A DNA stretch of 64,000 nucleotides, taken from Bryobacterales bacterium F-183. Lineage in GTDB: Bacteria; Acidobacteriota; Terriglobia; Bryobacterales; Bryobacteraceae. Under the pieces are notes generated by a model, which did no database searches, was not told where the DNA came from, and saw nothing but the letters and a program-made list of their open reading frames with translations. The translations under genes and the position numbers were made by a program. Location of the stretch: the NCBI GenBank assembly GCA_016865505.2, contig AP025252.1:868001-932000 (forward strand), read 5' to 3'. How positions within the stretch are numbered: the stretch's first letter is position 1; the number at the start of each line of letters is the position of its first letter. Shown here piece after piece: positions 7,947-16,820 of this stretch.

Positions 7947-9785
7947 ATGGTGAAATCCGCGTGGATTGCCGCCGGCGCGCTGCTTGCTGTTGCGGCTCAC
8001 CTGGTGCTGCGTTTTGGGATGCAGGCAGCAGAAGAAACGCAGCGTATCCCGCTTTTGATCGCAATCGTTCTGGGTGGCCTGCCGCTGATTTACGACTTGG
8101 CCCGCAAGGTATTTGCCGGGCAGTTTGGTGCGGATTTGTTGGGCGGCATCTCGATCGCCACCTCCTTACTGCTGGGCGAGTTTTTGGCGGGCACCATCAT
8201 CGTGTTGATGCTCGCGGGTGGCGAGGCGCTTGAAGAGTACGCATTGCGCAACGCGTCCTCCGTACTCGCGGCGTTGGCCAAACGCATGCCATCCATCGCG
8301 CATCGTAAGAACGCGGACGGCTCGATTGTGGACGTCGCGCTGAATGAGATCGCGGTAGGCGACACGTTGGTGATTTACCCGCATGACATCTGCCCGGCCG
8401 ACGGTTTGGTGATCGAAGGCAACGGCACGATGGACGAGTCCTATCTGACCGGCGAGCCCTTTCAGATCCGCAAGACAGCCGGGGCGACCGCGATATCCGG
8501 CGCGGTGAATGGCGACGCTGCGTTGACGATTCGCACGACCAAGGTGGCGGCGGACTCGAGGTACGCGAAGATCATGGCGGTAATGCGCGAGTCCGAATCG
8601 ACGCGCCCGCAGATGCGCCGGTTGGGAGATCAACTCGGCGCGCTGTACACGCCGCTGGCGCTGGTGGTGGCGGGAGTCGCTTGGTGGATGAGCGGTGAAC
8701 CGATTCGTTTTTTGGCAGTGCTGGTGATCGCGACGCCGTGCCCGTTGTTGTTGGCGATTCCGATTGCGATCGTGGGGTCGATTTCGTTGTGCGCGCGACG
8801 GTCGATCATCGTCAAACGGCCGACGGTACTCGAGCAGATCACCGGTTGCCGTACGGCTATCTTCGACAAGACCGGAACGCTGACATACGGCGAACCGGCG
8901 TTAACCGAGCTGATGCTCGCGCCGGGTTTTGAACGCAAAGAAGCGCTGGGATTGGCGGCGAGCCTTGAGCGCTATTCGAAGCATCCACTTGCCACTGCAG
9001 TACTGGCGGCAGCGGAGGCGGAAGGTGTTGCGGTGAGTGAAGCTGCAGCCGTGAGCGAACCTCCGGGCCAGGGGCTGCGAGGGACGGTAGAAGGACGCGA
9101 GTTGCAGGTAACCAGCAGGTCCAGCCTAATCGCGCAGGGGATCGCAAAGGCGGAAGAAATCCCGCCGATTGGTGGAGGTTTGGAATGCGCGCTGGCAATC
9201 GACGGGCGGTTCGCGGCGCTGCTGCGGTTCCGCGATGCTCCTCGCACGGAAAGCAAGCCGTTTGTGAAGCATCTGGGTCCACGGCATCAGATTGACCGGG
9301 TGATGATTGTGTCGGGAGACCGCGAGTCGGAGGTGCGGTACCTGGCCGACGAGGTGGGGATCAAAGAGATTTACGCGAGCAAAAAGCCGGAGGAAAAGCT
9401 GCAGATCGTACGGGCGGAGACGGCCAAGGCCAAGACGCTGTACGTGGGCGACGGCATTAACGATGCACCGGCGATGATGGCAGCGACAGTCGGGATCGCG
9501 GTGGGTCGCGGGAGCGAAGTGACGGCGGAGGCGGCGGGTGCGGTGATCATGGACGAGGCGATCACCAGGGTGGACGAGTTTTTGCACATCAGCCGACGGA
9601 TGCGCACGATCGCGTTGCAGAGTGCGGTGGGGGGTATGGCCTTGAGTGCTATCGGGATGTACTTTGCGGCGACGGGGCAGTTGGATCCGGTGAAAGGGGC
9701 CATCTGCCAGGAGGTGATCGATGTGTTCGCCGTGTTGAATGCTTTGCGCGCGGCGTACCCTCCGAAGGTGCTGCACGATTTGTAA
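7947..9785 (+). CDS. Heavy-metal P1B-type ATPase without N-terminal metal-binding domain
   Basis: The 612-residue membrane pump has all P-type ATPase signatures: LTGEPFQ in the actuator domain, TPCPLLLAIPIAI in the metal-binding helix (C265-P266), DKTGTLT (phosphorylated Asp 307), SKHPLATAV in the nucleotide domain, and VGDGINDAPAM. It lacks the N-terminal HMA/CxxC domain of CopA or ZntA and begins directly with transmembrane helices. The CPL form of the metal site differs from the CPC and CPH sites of Cu and Zn pumps, so the transported ion is uncertain. The ATG at 7947 (MVKSAWIAAG) is preferred over the upstream extension, which overlaps the divergent gene. Confidence 0.9.
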   Translation: MVKSAWIAAGALLAVAAHLVLRFGMQAAEETQRIPLLIAIVLGGLPLIYDLARKVFAGQFGADLLGGISIATSLLLGEFLAGTIIVLMLAGGEALEEYALRNASSVLAALAKRMPSIAHRKNADGSIVDVALNEIAVGDTLVIYPHDICPADGLVIEGNGTMDESYLTGEPFQIRKTAGATAISGAVNGDAALTIRTTKVAADSRYAKIMAVMRESESTRPQMRRLGDQLGALYTPLALVVAGVAWWMSGEPIRFLAVLVIATPCPLLLAIPIAIVGSISLCARRSIIVKRPTVLEQITGCRTAIFDKTGTLTYGEPALTELMLAPGFERKEALGLAASLERYSKHPLATAVLAAAEAEGVAVSEAAAVSEPPGQGLRGTVEGRELQVTSRSSLIAQGIAKAEEIPPIGGGLECALAIDGRFAALLRFRDAPRTESKPFVKHLGPRHQIDRVMIVSGDRESEVRYLADEVGIKEIYASKKPEEKLQIVRAETAKAKTLYVGDGINDAPAMMAATVGIAVGRGSEVTAEAAGAVIMDEAITRVDEFLHISRRMRTIALQSAVGGMALSAIGMYFAATGQLDPVKGAICQEVIDVFAVLNALRAAYPPKVLHDL

Positions 9786-9824
9786 GTTATTGCAGGATTA
9801 GGGAAGATTTGAAATGAGGTGTCG

Positions 9825-9863
9825 TACCCTCAGAGGGTATTTACGTACCCATTTTGGGTATTT
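9825..9863. terminator. Two tandem hairpins between convergent genes
   Basis: Two short inverted repeats follow each other: TACCCT/AGGGTA at 9825–9839 and TACCC/GGGTA at 9846–9860, each followed by TTT. They lie between the end of the P-type ATPase gene and the end of the HEPN remnant, where a terminator is expected. The stems are only 5–6 base pairs, so efficiency is uncertain. Confidence 0.45.
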
Positions 9864-9871
9864 GCCGTCGC

Positions 9872-10087
9872 TTAGGCGTCGCGCAGTTGCTCTTTCACCC
9901 AGGCTAGGAGACATCACAATAACTCGCGGGTTTCGGCGCGGTTCAGGCTTCGCGCGGCATCGTCGTACTCACGGCCCAGGCCACTCCAAGGGGCGCTAGA
10001 AAAATCAAGATTACGGGACTCGATTACCTCGTCGAGATGGGCTTCGTCCTGAGCAGCCTTGCGCAAAAACAGCAGCGCCTGCTCACG
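9872..10087 (-). pseudogene. HEPN-domain toxin remnant (internal deletion and premature stop)
   Basis: Immediately after the MNT gene the minus strand encodes REQALLFLRKAAQDEAHLDEVIESR, a typical HEPN N-terminus, then jumps to YDDAARSLNRAETRELL, typical of the HEPN C-terminus. The middle of the domain, which should hold the HCQQAAEK-type helix and the Rx4–6H RNase motif, is missing. A TGA at 9914–9916 interrupts the frame, and reading continues as CLLAWVKEQLRDA to a TAA at 9872–9874. The expected GTG start overlapping the MNT stop is one base out of frame. It is therefore a dead HEPN toxin left beside its MNT partner. Confidence 0.65.
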
Positions 10088-10406
10088 CCTTTTGATACAG
10101 CACCTGCCCTGTCTTGTCAGCCTCGTAGTAGACATTGCCGGGCGTTTCGCGCCAGTACTGAAACTTTTCGGCGCTGACCACCAGGAGGTCTACGGCTATC
10201 TCAAATGGGCGGAGCAACCGGTTCAGGCGGACCATCTCTGCAAACCGGTCGACGGGTTGATTCTCGACGACCATGATGTCAAAGTCGCTGTCAGGGGACT
10301 CGTCACCCCGTGCCTGGGAGCCAAAGAGTAGAATTCGTTCGGGATCTGCAGCTTGTACCAACACATCGGTCAACTGGTTGACTATTTGTTGATTCGCAGG
10401 GCTCAT
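10083..10406 (-). CDS. Minimal nucleotidyltransferase (MNT antitoxin type)
   Basis: This 107-residue protein has the polymerase-beta-type nucleotidyltransferase signature GSQARGDESPDSDFDIMVV, with the GS motif and paired metal-binding aspartates, and a later third acidic strand (EIAVDLLVV). In intact HEPN/MNT systems the MNT protein neutralises the HEPN RNase by AMPylating or nucleotidylating it. The start at 10406 (MSPANQQ) is chosen because the longer frame is simply translation through the tRNA-Ala gene. Its HEPN partner just downstream is broken, so this antitoxin is now an orphan, though the catalytic residues are intact. Confidence 0.82.
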   Translation of the reverse strand: MSPANQQIVNQLTDVLVQAADPERILLFGSQARGDESPDSDFDIMVVENQPVDRFAEMVRLNRLLRPFEIAVDLLVVSAEKFQYWRETPGNVYYEADKTGQVLYQKA

Positions 10407-10432
10407 TGCCGACAGCGCTTTGCAGGATTTTT

Positions 10433-10508
10433 TGGTGGACCTGAAGGGATTCGAACCCTTGACCTCTTCCATGCCATGGAAGCGCGCTCCCAACTGCGCC
10501 ACAGGCCC
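10433..10508 (-). tRNA. tRNA-Ala (anticodon GGC)
   Basis: The minus strand folds as a complete cloverleaf. The acceptor arm GGGCCTG pairs with CAGGTCC, with one G·U pair. The D-arm contains GCGC..GTTGGGA..GCGC. The anticodon stem CTTCC/GGAAG encloses loop ATGGCAT, giving anticodon GGC. The T-arm has the GGTTCGAATCC signature, and the 3' end is A followed by an encoded CCA. GGC decodes alanine GCC/GCU codons. The decayed HEPN/MNT pair begins 27 bases downstream. Confidence 0.95.
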
Positions 10509-10517
10509 ACGCCTGTA

Positions 10518-10543
10518 TCCCGCGGGGGGTGCGGGACTTTTTT
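10518..10543 (+). terminator. Terminator-like hairpin next to tRNA-Ala
   Basis: TCCCGC and GCGGGA form a 6-bp stem with a G-rich 7-base loop, followed by CTTTTTT on the plus strand. No plus-strand gene ends here, so it may only block read-through into the HD-domain gene at 10582, or be a relic. Confidence 0.4.
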
Positions 10544-10581
10544 AGAATACCACGTGGCTTTGCGCGCTTACAATACTACCT

Positions 10582-11154
10582 ATGAACCGGCAACAGGCGT
10601 GGGAGCTGCTTTGCGAATTTACTCAATCCGAAGGACTGCGGAAGCATGGGCTTGCCGTGTCCATTTGCCTGGAGGCGTATGCTCCGCGGTTCGGGGCGGA
10701 CCCCGAGACTTGGGCCGTTACCGGGTTGCTGCATGACTTTGACTGGGAGGTTCACCCGCAGCTTCCTGATCACCCGGATAAGGGGTCGCTGATCCTGGCC
10801 GAGCGGGGTGTGAGCGAGGAGATCCGGCAGGCCATTCTGTCCCACGTGCCCGATCGCGGTGAGCTTCGGACGACGCCACTCGCCAAGGCGCTGTTCGCTT
10901 GCGACGAACTGTCCGGACTGCTCACCGCGATCTCCTACGTAAAGCCTACGCGCAGCATCCATGACGTGGATGTGGCGTCGGCGCGTAAAAAGATGAAAGA
11001 TAAAGCTTTTGCGCGCGCAGTGAGCCGTGAAGACATCATCAACGGCACGGCGGAACTGGGGGAGGACCTGGATACGCATATCGCCTTCTGTCTGAAGGCG
11101 ATGCAGGCTCGGGCGGAGGAGTTGGGTCTCGCCGGGTCTGCGGGACCCGGCTGA
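10582..11154 (+). CDS. HD-domain hydrolase
   Basis: The 190-residue protein is a compact HD phosphohydrolase. Metal-binding candidates are KHGLAVSICLEAYA (first His), GLLHDFDWEVHP (the HD pair) and a later SHVP and ACDELSG (terminal Asp). This matches the HDIG-type family of small cytoplasmic proteins acting on nucleotides or phosphate esters. The ATG at 10582 closely follows a promoter-like AT-rich stretch. The stop abuts the convergent gene at 11155. The substrate is unknown. Confidence 0.85.
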   Translation: MNRQQAWELLCEFTQSEGLRKHGLAVSICLEAYAPRFGADPETWAVTGLLHDFDWEVHPQLPDHPDKGSLILAERGVSEEIRQAILSHVPDRGELRTTPLAKALFACDELSGLLTAISYVKPTRSIHDVDVASARKKMKDKAFARAVSREDIINGTAELGEDLDTHIAFCLKAMQARAEELGLAGSAGPG

Positions 11155-12417
11155 CTAGACCGCCTGGGCAATCTGTGCGGACTGGGATGATGATGAGTTG
11201 CTGGTAGCCGTGCCGGCCGGCATACGGTTGCGGCGGGCATCGCGGGTTTCGCGCATCTGCTCAATGGCCGAGGCCACCACATCGTTCAAGCGTTCGGCGC
11301 TGCCGCGACCCTCTTTGCCGCCCCAGGCGAACTGGATGTTCAGGCTGCCCATGGAGCGCAACTGGAAGTCCCAGAGCTTTTCGGTGATGCGGGCGAGGCG
11401 CCGCTGGGCAGCGTCACCCGAGATGTCGCTGGAGACGAGCAGGAACTGATCGCTATCGGACCAGCAGGCGAAGTCCGTGGCATCCATGAGCGAACCCAGG
11501 AAGCCGTGTACGATACCGACGTGTTCGCGATTCACCGGGCTCATGCCGATGGAGACGATCAGGCCGTTGAAGGTCTTGCCTTCTGCTGCTTGCTTTTGGA
11601 GGACACTGTAGTCGAACAGGCCTGCGGGTAGCTGGGCGGGTTCGTTGATGCGGAGTTCCCGGAACTCGATGACGTTGCCGTTGGGCGATGCCGGGGAATG
11701 CGCGGCGGCGGCGGAAGGGGCCGAGGCCGGAGCGGCGTTGCCACCCTTGTGCGCGGTGAGAATCTGGTTCCAGTTCTTCTTGGACGCTTCGAGCGAGGGC
11801 GGCACGGGTTCGACGATTGGGATACGGATGGTGGTCTTTTCGCCGGGCAGCTTGCTGCTGGACGGATTGGCAACTGGGGTGGGCGCGGGGGCCGGTGCGG
11901 CAGCCTTCGGCGCGGCTTCTGCTACCACAACCACCGGTTCCGGAGCGGGCGTTGCCGGGCGGAACGTATTGTTGGCCATGCGCTGGGCGACCGATTCGGC
12001 CACTGCGGCGACGGCGGGGGACATGCGGCGGGCAGGCTTTTCGATGGGGGTAGGAGCGGGAGCCGGAGCTGGAGCGGCGGCGGCTGCGGGTGCAGGCGCC
12101 GGATGCTTTTGCGTGATAACCGCCACTTCGGGACGTCCATCGCGAACGCCTTCCGGCAGCAAGGCGCGTTCCATCACCGGCGGCGCGATGCCTGCGGTGG
12201 CCATGGCCGTCATGGGCTGCTGCTGATGCGTGAGGATGAGTTCGAGGCTGCGGATGTGGGTTTCCGCCGCTTCCTTGCGAGCCTTGAGGTCGATGGCGAC
12301 CTCGCGGAGCTGGTCCACGTTGCCCTTGAGCAGGTCCACGATGAAGGCCAAAACGATGGCCGCGAGGATGACTGCGACGATGAAGTAGACGGAAAGTGCC
12401 TGCGGACTCAGGTCCAT
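11155..12417 (-). CDS. Membrane-anchored protein with degenerate GGDEF-like domain
   Basis: This 420-residue protein has one N-terminal transmembrane helix (VYFIVAVILAAIVLAFIVDLL) and a short coiled coil (QLREVAIDLKARKEAAETHIRSLELIL). A long proline/alanine-rich linker follows (about residues 90–260), then a C-terminal domain of about 140 residues. The C-terminal pattern (SDSDQFLLVSSD, RLARITEKLWDF, NIQFAWGGKEG, DVVASAIEQMRETR) resembles GGDEF domains, but the GG(D/E)EF signature is replaced by SDSDQF, so cyclase activity is unlikely. It may be a scaffold or sensor. The fold assignment rests on pattern only. Confidence 0.6.
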   Translation of the reverse strand: MDLSPQALSVYFIVAVILAAIVLAFIVDLLKGNVDQLREVAIDLKARKEAAETHIRSLELILTHQQQPMTAMATAGIAPPVMERALLPEGVRDGRPEVAVITQKHPAPAPAAAAAPAPAPAPTPIEKPARRMSPAVAAVAESVAQRMANNTFRPATPAPEPVVVVAEAAPKAAAPAPAPTPVANPSSSKLPGEKTTIRIPIVEPVPPSLEASKKNWNQILTAHKGGNAAPASAPSAAAAHSPASPNGNVIEFRELRINEPAQLPAGLFDYSVLQKQAAEGKTFNGLIVSIGMSPVNREHVGIVHGFLGSLMDATDFACWSDSDQFLLVSSDISGDAAQRRLARITEKLWDFQLRSMGSLNIQFAWGGKEGRGSAERLNDVVASAIEQMRETRDARRNRMPAGTATSNSSSSQSAQIAQAV

Positions 12418-12512
12418 ACTCTGACTGTAAGGACTATGTCAGAAGTGACCAATAGACCGAACGGACCATTCCCCCTAGACGAACAACCTAGACTAAGGTA
12501 CCTAGCCCCGTA

Positions 12513-13319
12513 CTAGTACGGGAACCGCGATCCGGTCGTTCCGCGACCGCCAGGTACCTGATTTTGCATACGTTTAGACGGCAGGGGACCACCGCCATTG
12601 GAAAATCCGGAGCGGCCGTTGGTGCCGGCGAAGTCGAGTTCGGTTTCTTCGAAGGAGAGGTTACGGTCGAGTACCATTTCGAGGGTCGTACCCTTGGCGA
12701 GGACGGCGTCTGGACCACGGGTGAGGAGTACGCCTAGGAGTCCGGCGGCGGCTCCGGCCGCTGCGCCGATGCCCGCTCCCATGCCGAGGTTGCCGCCGAC
12801 GCTGCCGCCGAGGGCACCTACGCCGGTGCCGACCATGACGGTTTCACCCACGGTCTTGGCGTCGCCACCTTTGTTGCCTTCGCTGACGATTTTGCCTTCC
12901 TCTTTGTCGAGGGTTTCGACGGCGCGGCCGTCGAGGTTGGTGACCTGGGCTCGGAAGTCCCGGGTGGTGCCGTTGGGGAGGGTTAAAGAGTCAAACTTCA
13001 GGAAGAATTCGCCACGACCCTTGACGCGGCCGGGGCGCTTGACGCGGATGACGGTGCCTGCCACGTAGCTGCCGGGCGGGATGACCATACGCTTGCCGGA
13101 CATGACCGGAAAGACCGTTTCCAAATAGACGCGGTCGCCGTCGGCAGCCGTTTTGGTGCTGACGGAGTTGATCATGCTCAGCAGGATTTGCGTACCTTTT
13201 TCCACCTTGTACGGTGTTGTGACCGGGGCGGGCGCCGGAGTGGTTGCCGCTACCTCCTGCGCGGGCAGCAAGGCAACTGCCGCGGTTCCCAAACACAACG
13301 CAAACGCAAAGCTTCGCAT
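12513..13319 (-). CDS. Secreted glycine-zipper protein of unknown function
   Basis: The 268-residue protein has a signal peptide (MRSFAFALCLGTAAVALLPAQ). A beta-rich domain with VEKGTQILLSMINSVSTKTA and DRVYLETVFPVM follows, resembling periplasmic domains that wrap hydrophobic or trafficked ligands. A glycine-zipper stretch (GVGALGGSVGGNLGMGAGIGAAAG, about residues 165–190) could insert in a membrane. The tail is disordered. The ATG at 13319 gives the signal peptide directly; the longer frame does not. This type is common in Acidobacteria without a defined role. Confidence 0.65.
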   Translation of the reverse strand: MRSFAFALCLGTAAVALLPAQEVAATTPAPAPVTTPYKVEKGTQILLSMINSVSTKTAADGDRVYLETVFPVMSGKRMVIPPGSYVAGTVIRVKRPGRVKGRGEFFLKFDSLTLPNGTTRDFRAQVTNLDGRAVETLDKEEGKIVSEGNKGGDAKTVGETVMVGTGVGALGGSVGGNLGMGAGIGAAAGAAAGLLGVLLTRGPDAVLAKGTTLEMVLDRNLSFEETELDFAGTNGRSGFSNGGGPLPSKRMQNQVPGGRGTTGSRFPY

Positions 13320-13423
13320 AAACAACAAGACCCCCTCAATTGTACTGTGCTGTAGTGCGGGACGCTCGCGGCAAAGCGGGCGTTTCGAAAGCAATGTGGA
13401 AATCACGCGGTAAAATATAGGAT

Positions 13424-15499
13424 ATGCCGCTGTTTCGCAGATGCCGCCGCGTTGTGCTGCTGACGCTTGTTTGTGTGGTTGGGATCGCTTTTGGTCAAAA
13501 GAAACCGTTTGACCTGACCGCGATGCTGCGGCTGAACCGCATCTCAGACCCGCAACTGTCACCCGATGGAAAGATGGTGGCGTTTACCGTCATGACCATC
13601 GATGTCGCGGCCAATACCAAGCCCCGGCAGATCTGGATTGTGCCGCTGGAAGGCGGCGGTGAACCTCGCCAGTTGACCCGCGAAGGCAACAACGAACGTC
13701 CAAGGTGGACGCCGGATTCGAAGTCCATTTTGTTTGTGTCGACACGAAGCGGGGCGCAACAGATTTGGAGCATGGAACCGGATGGGTCGAAGCCCAAGCA
13801 ATTGACGTCGATTGTGACGGAAGCGAGCGGCGTCACGATATCGCCGGATGGCAAGCGGATGATCTTTTTGAGCAGCGTGTATCCGGACTGCCTGGACGAG
13901 GCTTGCAACAAGCGGAAGCTTGACGAAGAAGCGGCGTCGAAGGTGAAGGCTCGTGTGTACACGTCGCTGCTGTATCGCCACTGGACCGAGTATCAGGGCA
14001 AGCGTCGGCAACATCTGATGTCCGCTGCGATTGACGGGGGCGATGTCAAAGATCTGACGCCGGGCCCGCGTGATGTTCCTCCGTTTTCGTTGGGTGGGCC
14101 AGACGACTATGCGATTTCGCCGGACTCGCGCGAGGTCGCGTATGTCATGAACGGCGATGAGAATCTGGCCACGAGTACGAACGCGGATATCTATGTCGTG
14201 CCGCTGGAAGGTGGCGAGAGCAAGAAGATTACGAATAACCCGGGTGCGGATTTGTCGCCTGCGTATTCGCCAGATGGCAAGTACCTGGCGTATCGTTCAC
14301 AGACCAAGGCCGGGTACGAAAGCGACCGCTGGCGGCTGACGGTGCTGGATCGTACAACAGGCCGTTATGACTCGATTACCGACGGCGTAGATCGCAATGT
14401 GACGAGCTTTACTTGGACTTTGGATTCGAAGCGCTTCTTCTTCGTCACTGAGGATCGTGGACGGCACAATGTCCAGCAGATTGCGTCGACAGGCGGCGGG
14501 TCGCGACCGATTATCACGGGGTCGATTTCCGCGGATGATGTGCAGTTCACACGCGATGGCCGCACGATCGTGTACACCGAAATGAGCGGATCGAAGCCGA
14601 CGGAGATCATGAAGGCGACGTCGGGCGGGAGTCCGGTGCCGCTGACGCGGTTGAATGAGGCGATACTGGCCGAGTACGACGTACGGCCGCTGGAAGAGAT
14701 CTGGGTGGACGGCGCGGAGAAGGCTCGGGTACACAGCTTTCTACTAAAGCCGCCGGCGTTTGATGCAAAGAAGAAGTACCCGGTGCTGTTCCTGATCCAT
14801 GGTGGTCCGCAGGGGGCGTGGGGGGAAAGCTGGTCCTACCGGTGGAATCCGCAGGTGTTCGCGGCGGCAGGGTTTGTGGTGGTGATGCCGAATCCGCGTG
14901 GGTCGACGGGGTATGGGCAGAAGTTCACCGATGACATCAATGCCGATTGGGGCGGCAAGGTGTACGAGGACATCATGGCGACGGTGGATCGCGTTGCGAC
15001 TGAGCCCTGGGTGGATAGCGAGCGGATGGCCGCGGCGGGCGGATCCTACGGCGGGTACATGGTGAATTGGATGCTGGGGCATACGAACCGCTTTAAGGCG
15101 TTTGTGTCGCATGCCGGGGTGTACGATTTGCGTAGCATGGCGGGAGAGACCGAGGAGCTGTGGTTCCCGATTTGGGAGTTCCGAGGGATGCCTTGGGAGA
15201 ATCCGGAAGTGTACGAGAAGTGGTCGCCGAGTTATTTTGTGCGGGACTTCAAGACGCCTACGTTAGTGCTGCATGGGGAGCTGGATTACCGGGTTCCGGT
15301 GGGCCAGGGGATGCAATTATTTACTGGTCTGCAATTGCAGAAGGTGCCGTCGAAGATGGTGCTGTTCCCGGATGAGGGTCACTGGATTGGGAAGCCGCAG
15401 AATACGGTGCTGTGGTACCAGACGTTCCTCGATTGGGTGATCGAGTGGACGAAGAAGCAGCAGACGCCGCCGGCTGTTCCGGCGACGCCTGCTCAGTAG
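13424..15499 (+). CDS. Secreted S9-family prolyl oligopeptidase-like peptidase
   Basis: The 691-residue protein has an N-terminal signal peptide ending near GIAFGQ. A TolB-like beta-propeller with repeated LSPDGK and WTPDSK blades (about residues 40–400) is followed by a C-terminal alpha/beta-hydrolase domain. The catalytic triad is visible: Ser 541 in GGSYGGYM, Asp 621 in GELDYRVP and His 653 in EGHW. S9C-type enzymes cleave short peptides or acyl-amino acids, and the propeller restricts entry to small substrates. The gene is divergent from the glycine-zipper gene and convergent with the MFS gene, from which it is separated by 5 bases. Confidence 0.93.
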   Translation: MPLFRRCRRVVLLTLVCVVGIAFGQKKPFDLTAMLRLNRISDPQLSPDGKMVAFTVMTIDVAANTKPRQIWIVPLEGGGEPRQLTREGNNERPRWTPDSKSILFVSTRSGAQQIWSMEPDGSKPKQLTSIVTEASGVTISPDGKRMIFLSSVYPDCLDEACNKRKLDEEAASKVKARVYTSLLYRHWTEYQGKRRQHLMSAAIDGGDVKDLTPGPRDVPPFSLGGPDDYAISPDSREVAYVMNGDENLATSTNADIYVVPLEGGESKKITNNPGADLSPAYSPDGKYLAYRSQTKAGYESDRWRLTVLDRTTGRYDSITDGVDRNVTSFTWTLDSKRFFFVTEDRGRHNVQQIASTGGGSRPIITGSISADDVQFTRDGRTIVYTEMSGSKPTEIMKATSGGSPVPLTRLNEAILAEYDVRPLEEIWVDGAEKARVHSFLLKPPAFDAKKKYPVLFLIHGGPQGAWGESWSYRWNPQVFAAAGFVVVMPNPRGSTGYGQKFTDDINADWGGKVYEDIMATVDRVATEPWVDSERMAAAGGSYGGYMVNWMLGHTNRFKAFVSHAGVYDLRSMAGETEELWFPIWEFRGMPWENPEVYEKWSPSYFVRDFKTPTLVLHGELDYRVPVGQGMQLFTGLQLQKVPSKMVLFPDEGHWIGKPQNTVLWYQTFLDWVIEWTKKQQTPPAVPATPAQ

Positions 15500-15504
15500 T
15501 TCTG

Positions 15505-16803
15505 TTAGTGCGCTTCTTCTGCTTCTAGCGGAGTTACCGGGTCGATGAACGGCCACACGATGGCTCCCACGAGATACACGCCTGCCATCAGGTACATGAA
15601 CATGTGGTAGTCCTTGTTGTAATTCTGCAGGATGTAGCCACCAACTGCAGGGGCCACGCCGCCTGCGAAGTTGCCCATCATGTTCATGGAGCCGGAGACG
15701 GTTCCGGCGTACTTGCCGCCGATGTCCATGCAGCTACCCCAGGCACCGGGCATGTTGAGGTCGTTGCAGAAGCTTGCCATGCCCATCGCTACCATCGCCC
15801 AAAGCGGGTCTGCGGTGTGGATACAAACCAGTAAGAAGATGCAGCCACCGAGGAATCCGGTGACGCTCAGGATCTTGCGTCCTACGGATACGCTGCCTAC
15901 GCTTTGATTGACCTTGGCAGCGATAAAGCCTGCGAAAAGCGAACCGAAACCACCGAACAGCAGCGGCAGTACGGCGTAGGTGGAGGCGGTCTTTTCATCC
16001 AGCTTGCGGTATTCCATCAGGTACTTCGGAAGGAAGGTGATGAAGAAGTACCAGGGGAAGGACGTGCAGAAGTATTGCACCCAAAGCAGCCAAACGGAGC
16101 GTGAGCTGACCAGCTTTGACCAGGGTACGTTGCCGTGTCCTTCCGTTTGGCCCGACACCTCGCGCAGAAGGGCGCGTTCGCCCTCGTTTACAGAAGGATG
16201 GTCGAGAGGGCTGTCACGGTACCACCAGGCGAACACAGCGACCCAAATGACGCCCAGGAATCCATAGAGGACGAAGGCCGAGCGCCAGTGCATGTACTGA
16301 AACGTCAGAACAACCAGCGGCAGGCTGAACGCTCCACCCCAACGGGCGAAGGCCCACATGATGCCTTGCGACTGTACTCGTTCCTTTTTGGGCAGCCACA
16401 CGCTGAAGGCTTTGGTGAGATTGGGAAAGCATCCCGCCTCGCCCGCGCCGAACAGGAATCGCACCACCAGCATCGATCCGTAATTCCAGGCGGCACCCGT
16501 TAGCGCAGTGAATGCGGACCAACTGAGTACGATACGGATGAGCACTTTTTTGGCACCCATGTAATCGCCAAGCCAGCCACCGGGGATTTCAAACGCTGCG
16601 TAGGCGATCGCAAATGCACTAAAGACCCAGCCGATTTCCTGATCGTTCAGGTTCAGGTCCGCCTGGATACGCTTGGCGGCCTGCGCAATGCAAACACGAT
16701 CAATGTAGGCGAGGATGGCAAGGGTGATCGCGAAAACAATGACCCAATTGCGGGCGCGCGATGGCGGTTGTTGGAGGGACGAGACTCGCTGCGGAACGGT
16801 CAT
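15505..16803 (-). CDS. MFS transporter, anion:cation symporter-like
   Basis: The 432-residue protein has about twelve transmembrane helices and begins with a short hydrophilic N-terminus before RNWVIVFAITLAILAYIDRVCIAQAA. The loop after helix 2 carries GGWLGDYMGAKKVL, the MFS signature. The AILAYIDRVCIAQAA start and GAGEAGCFPNLTKAFSVW segment match the ACS subfamily (hexuronate, glucarate, phthalate and related organic acids). An organic acid or sugar acid is the likely substrate, taken up with protons. The neighbouring genes do not identify it further. Confidence 0.88.
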   Translation of the reverse strand: MTVPQRVSSLQQPPSRARNWVIVFAITLAILAYIDRVCIAQAAKRIQADLNLNDQEIGWVFSAFAIAYAAFEIPGGWLGDYMGAKKVLIRIVLSWSAFTALTGAAWNYGSMLVVRFLFGAGEAGCFPNLTKAFSVWLPKKERVQSQGIMWAFARWGGAFSLPLVVLTFQYMHWRSAFVLYGFLGVIWVAVFAWWYRDSPLDHPSVNEGERALLREVSGQTEGHGNVPWSKLVSSRSVWLLWVQYFCTSFPWYFFITFLPKYLMEYRKLDEKTASTYAVLPLLFGGFGSLFAGFIAAKVNQSVGSVSVGRKILSVTGFLGGCIFLLVCIHTADPLWAMVAMGMASFCNDLNMPGAWGSCMDIGGKYAGTVSGSMNMMGNFAGGVAPAVGGYILQNYNKDYHMFMYLMAGVYLVGAIVWPFIDPVTPLEAEEAH

Positions 16804-16820
16804 GCAGGCACTATGCTACA

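Noticed and set aside
9914-9916. In-frame TGA in the HEPN remnant as a second selenocysteine
   Set aside because: No hairpin follows at SECIS distance, HEPN proteins do not use selenocysteine, and the gene also has an internal deletion.
10407-10502. N-terminal extension of the MNT protein
   Set aside because: It is translation through the tRNA-Ala gene and its flank, a well-known annotation artefact.
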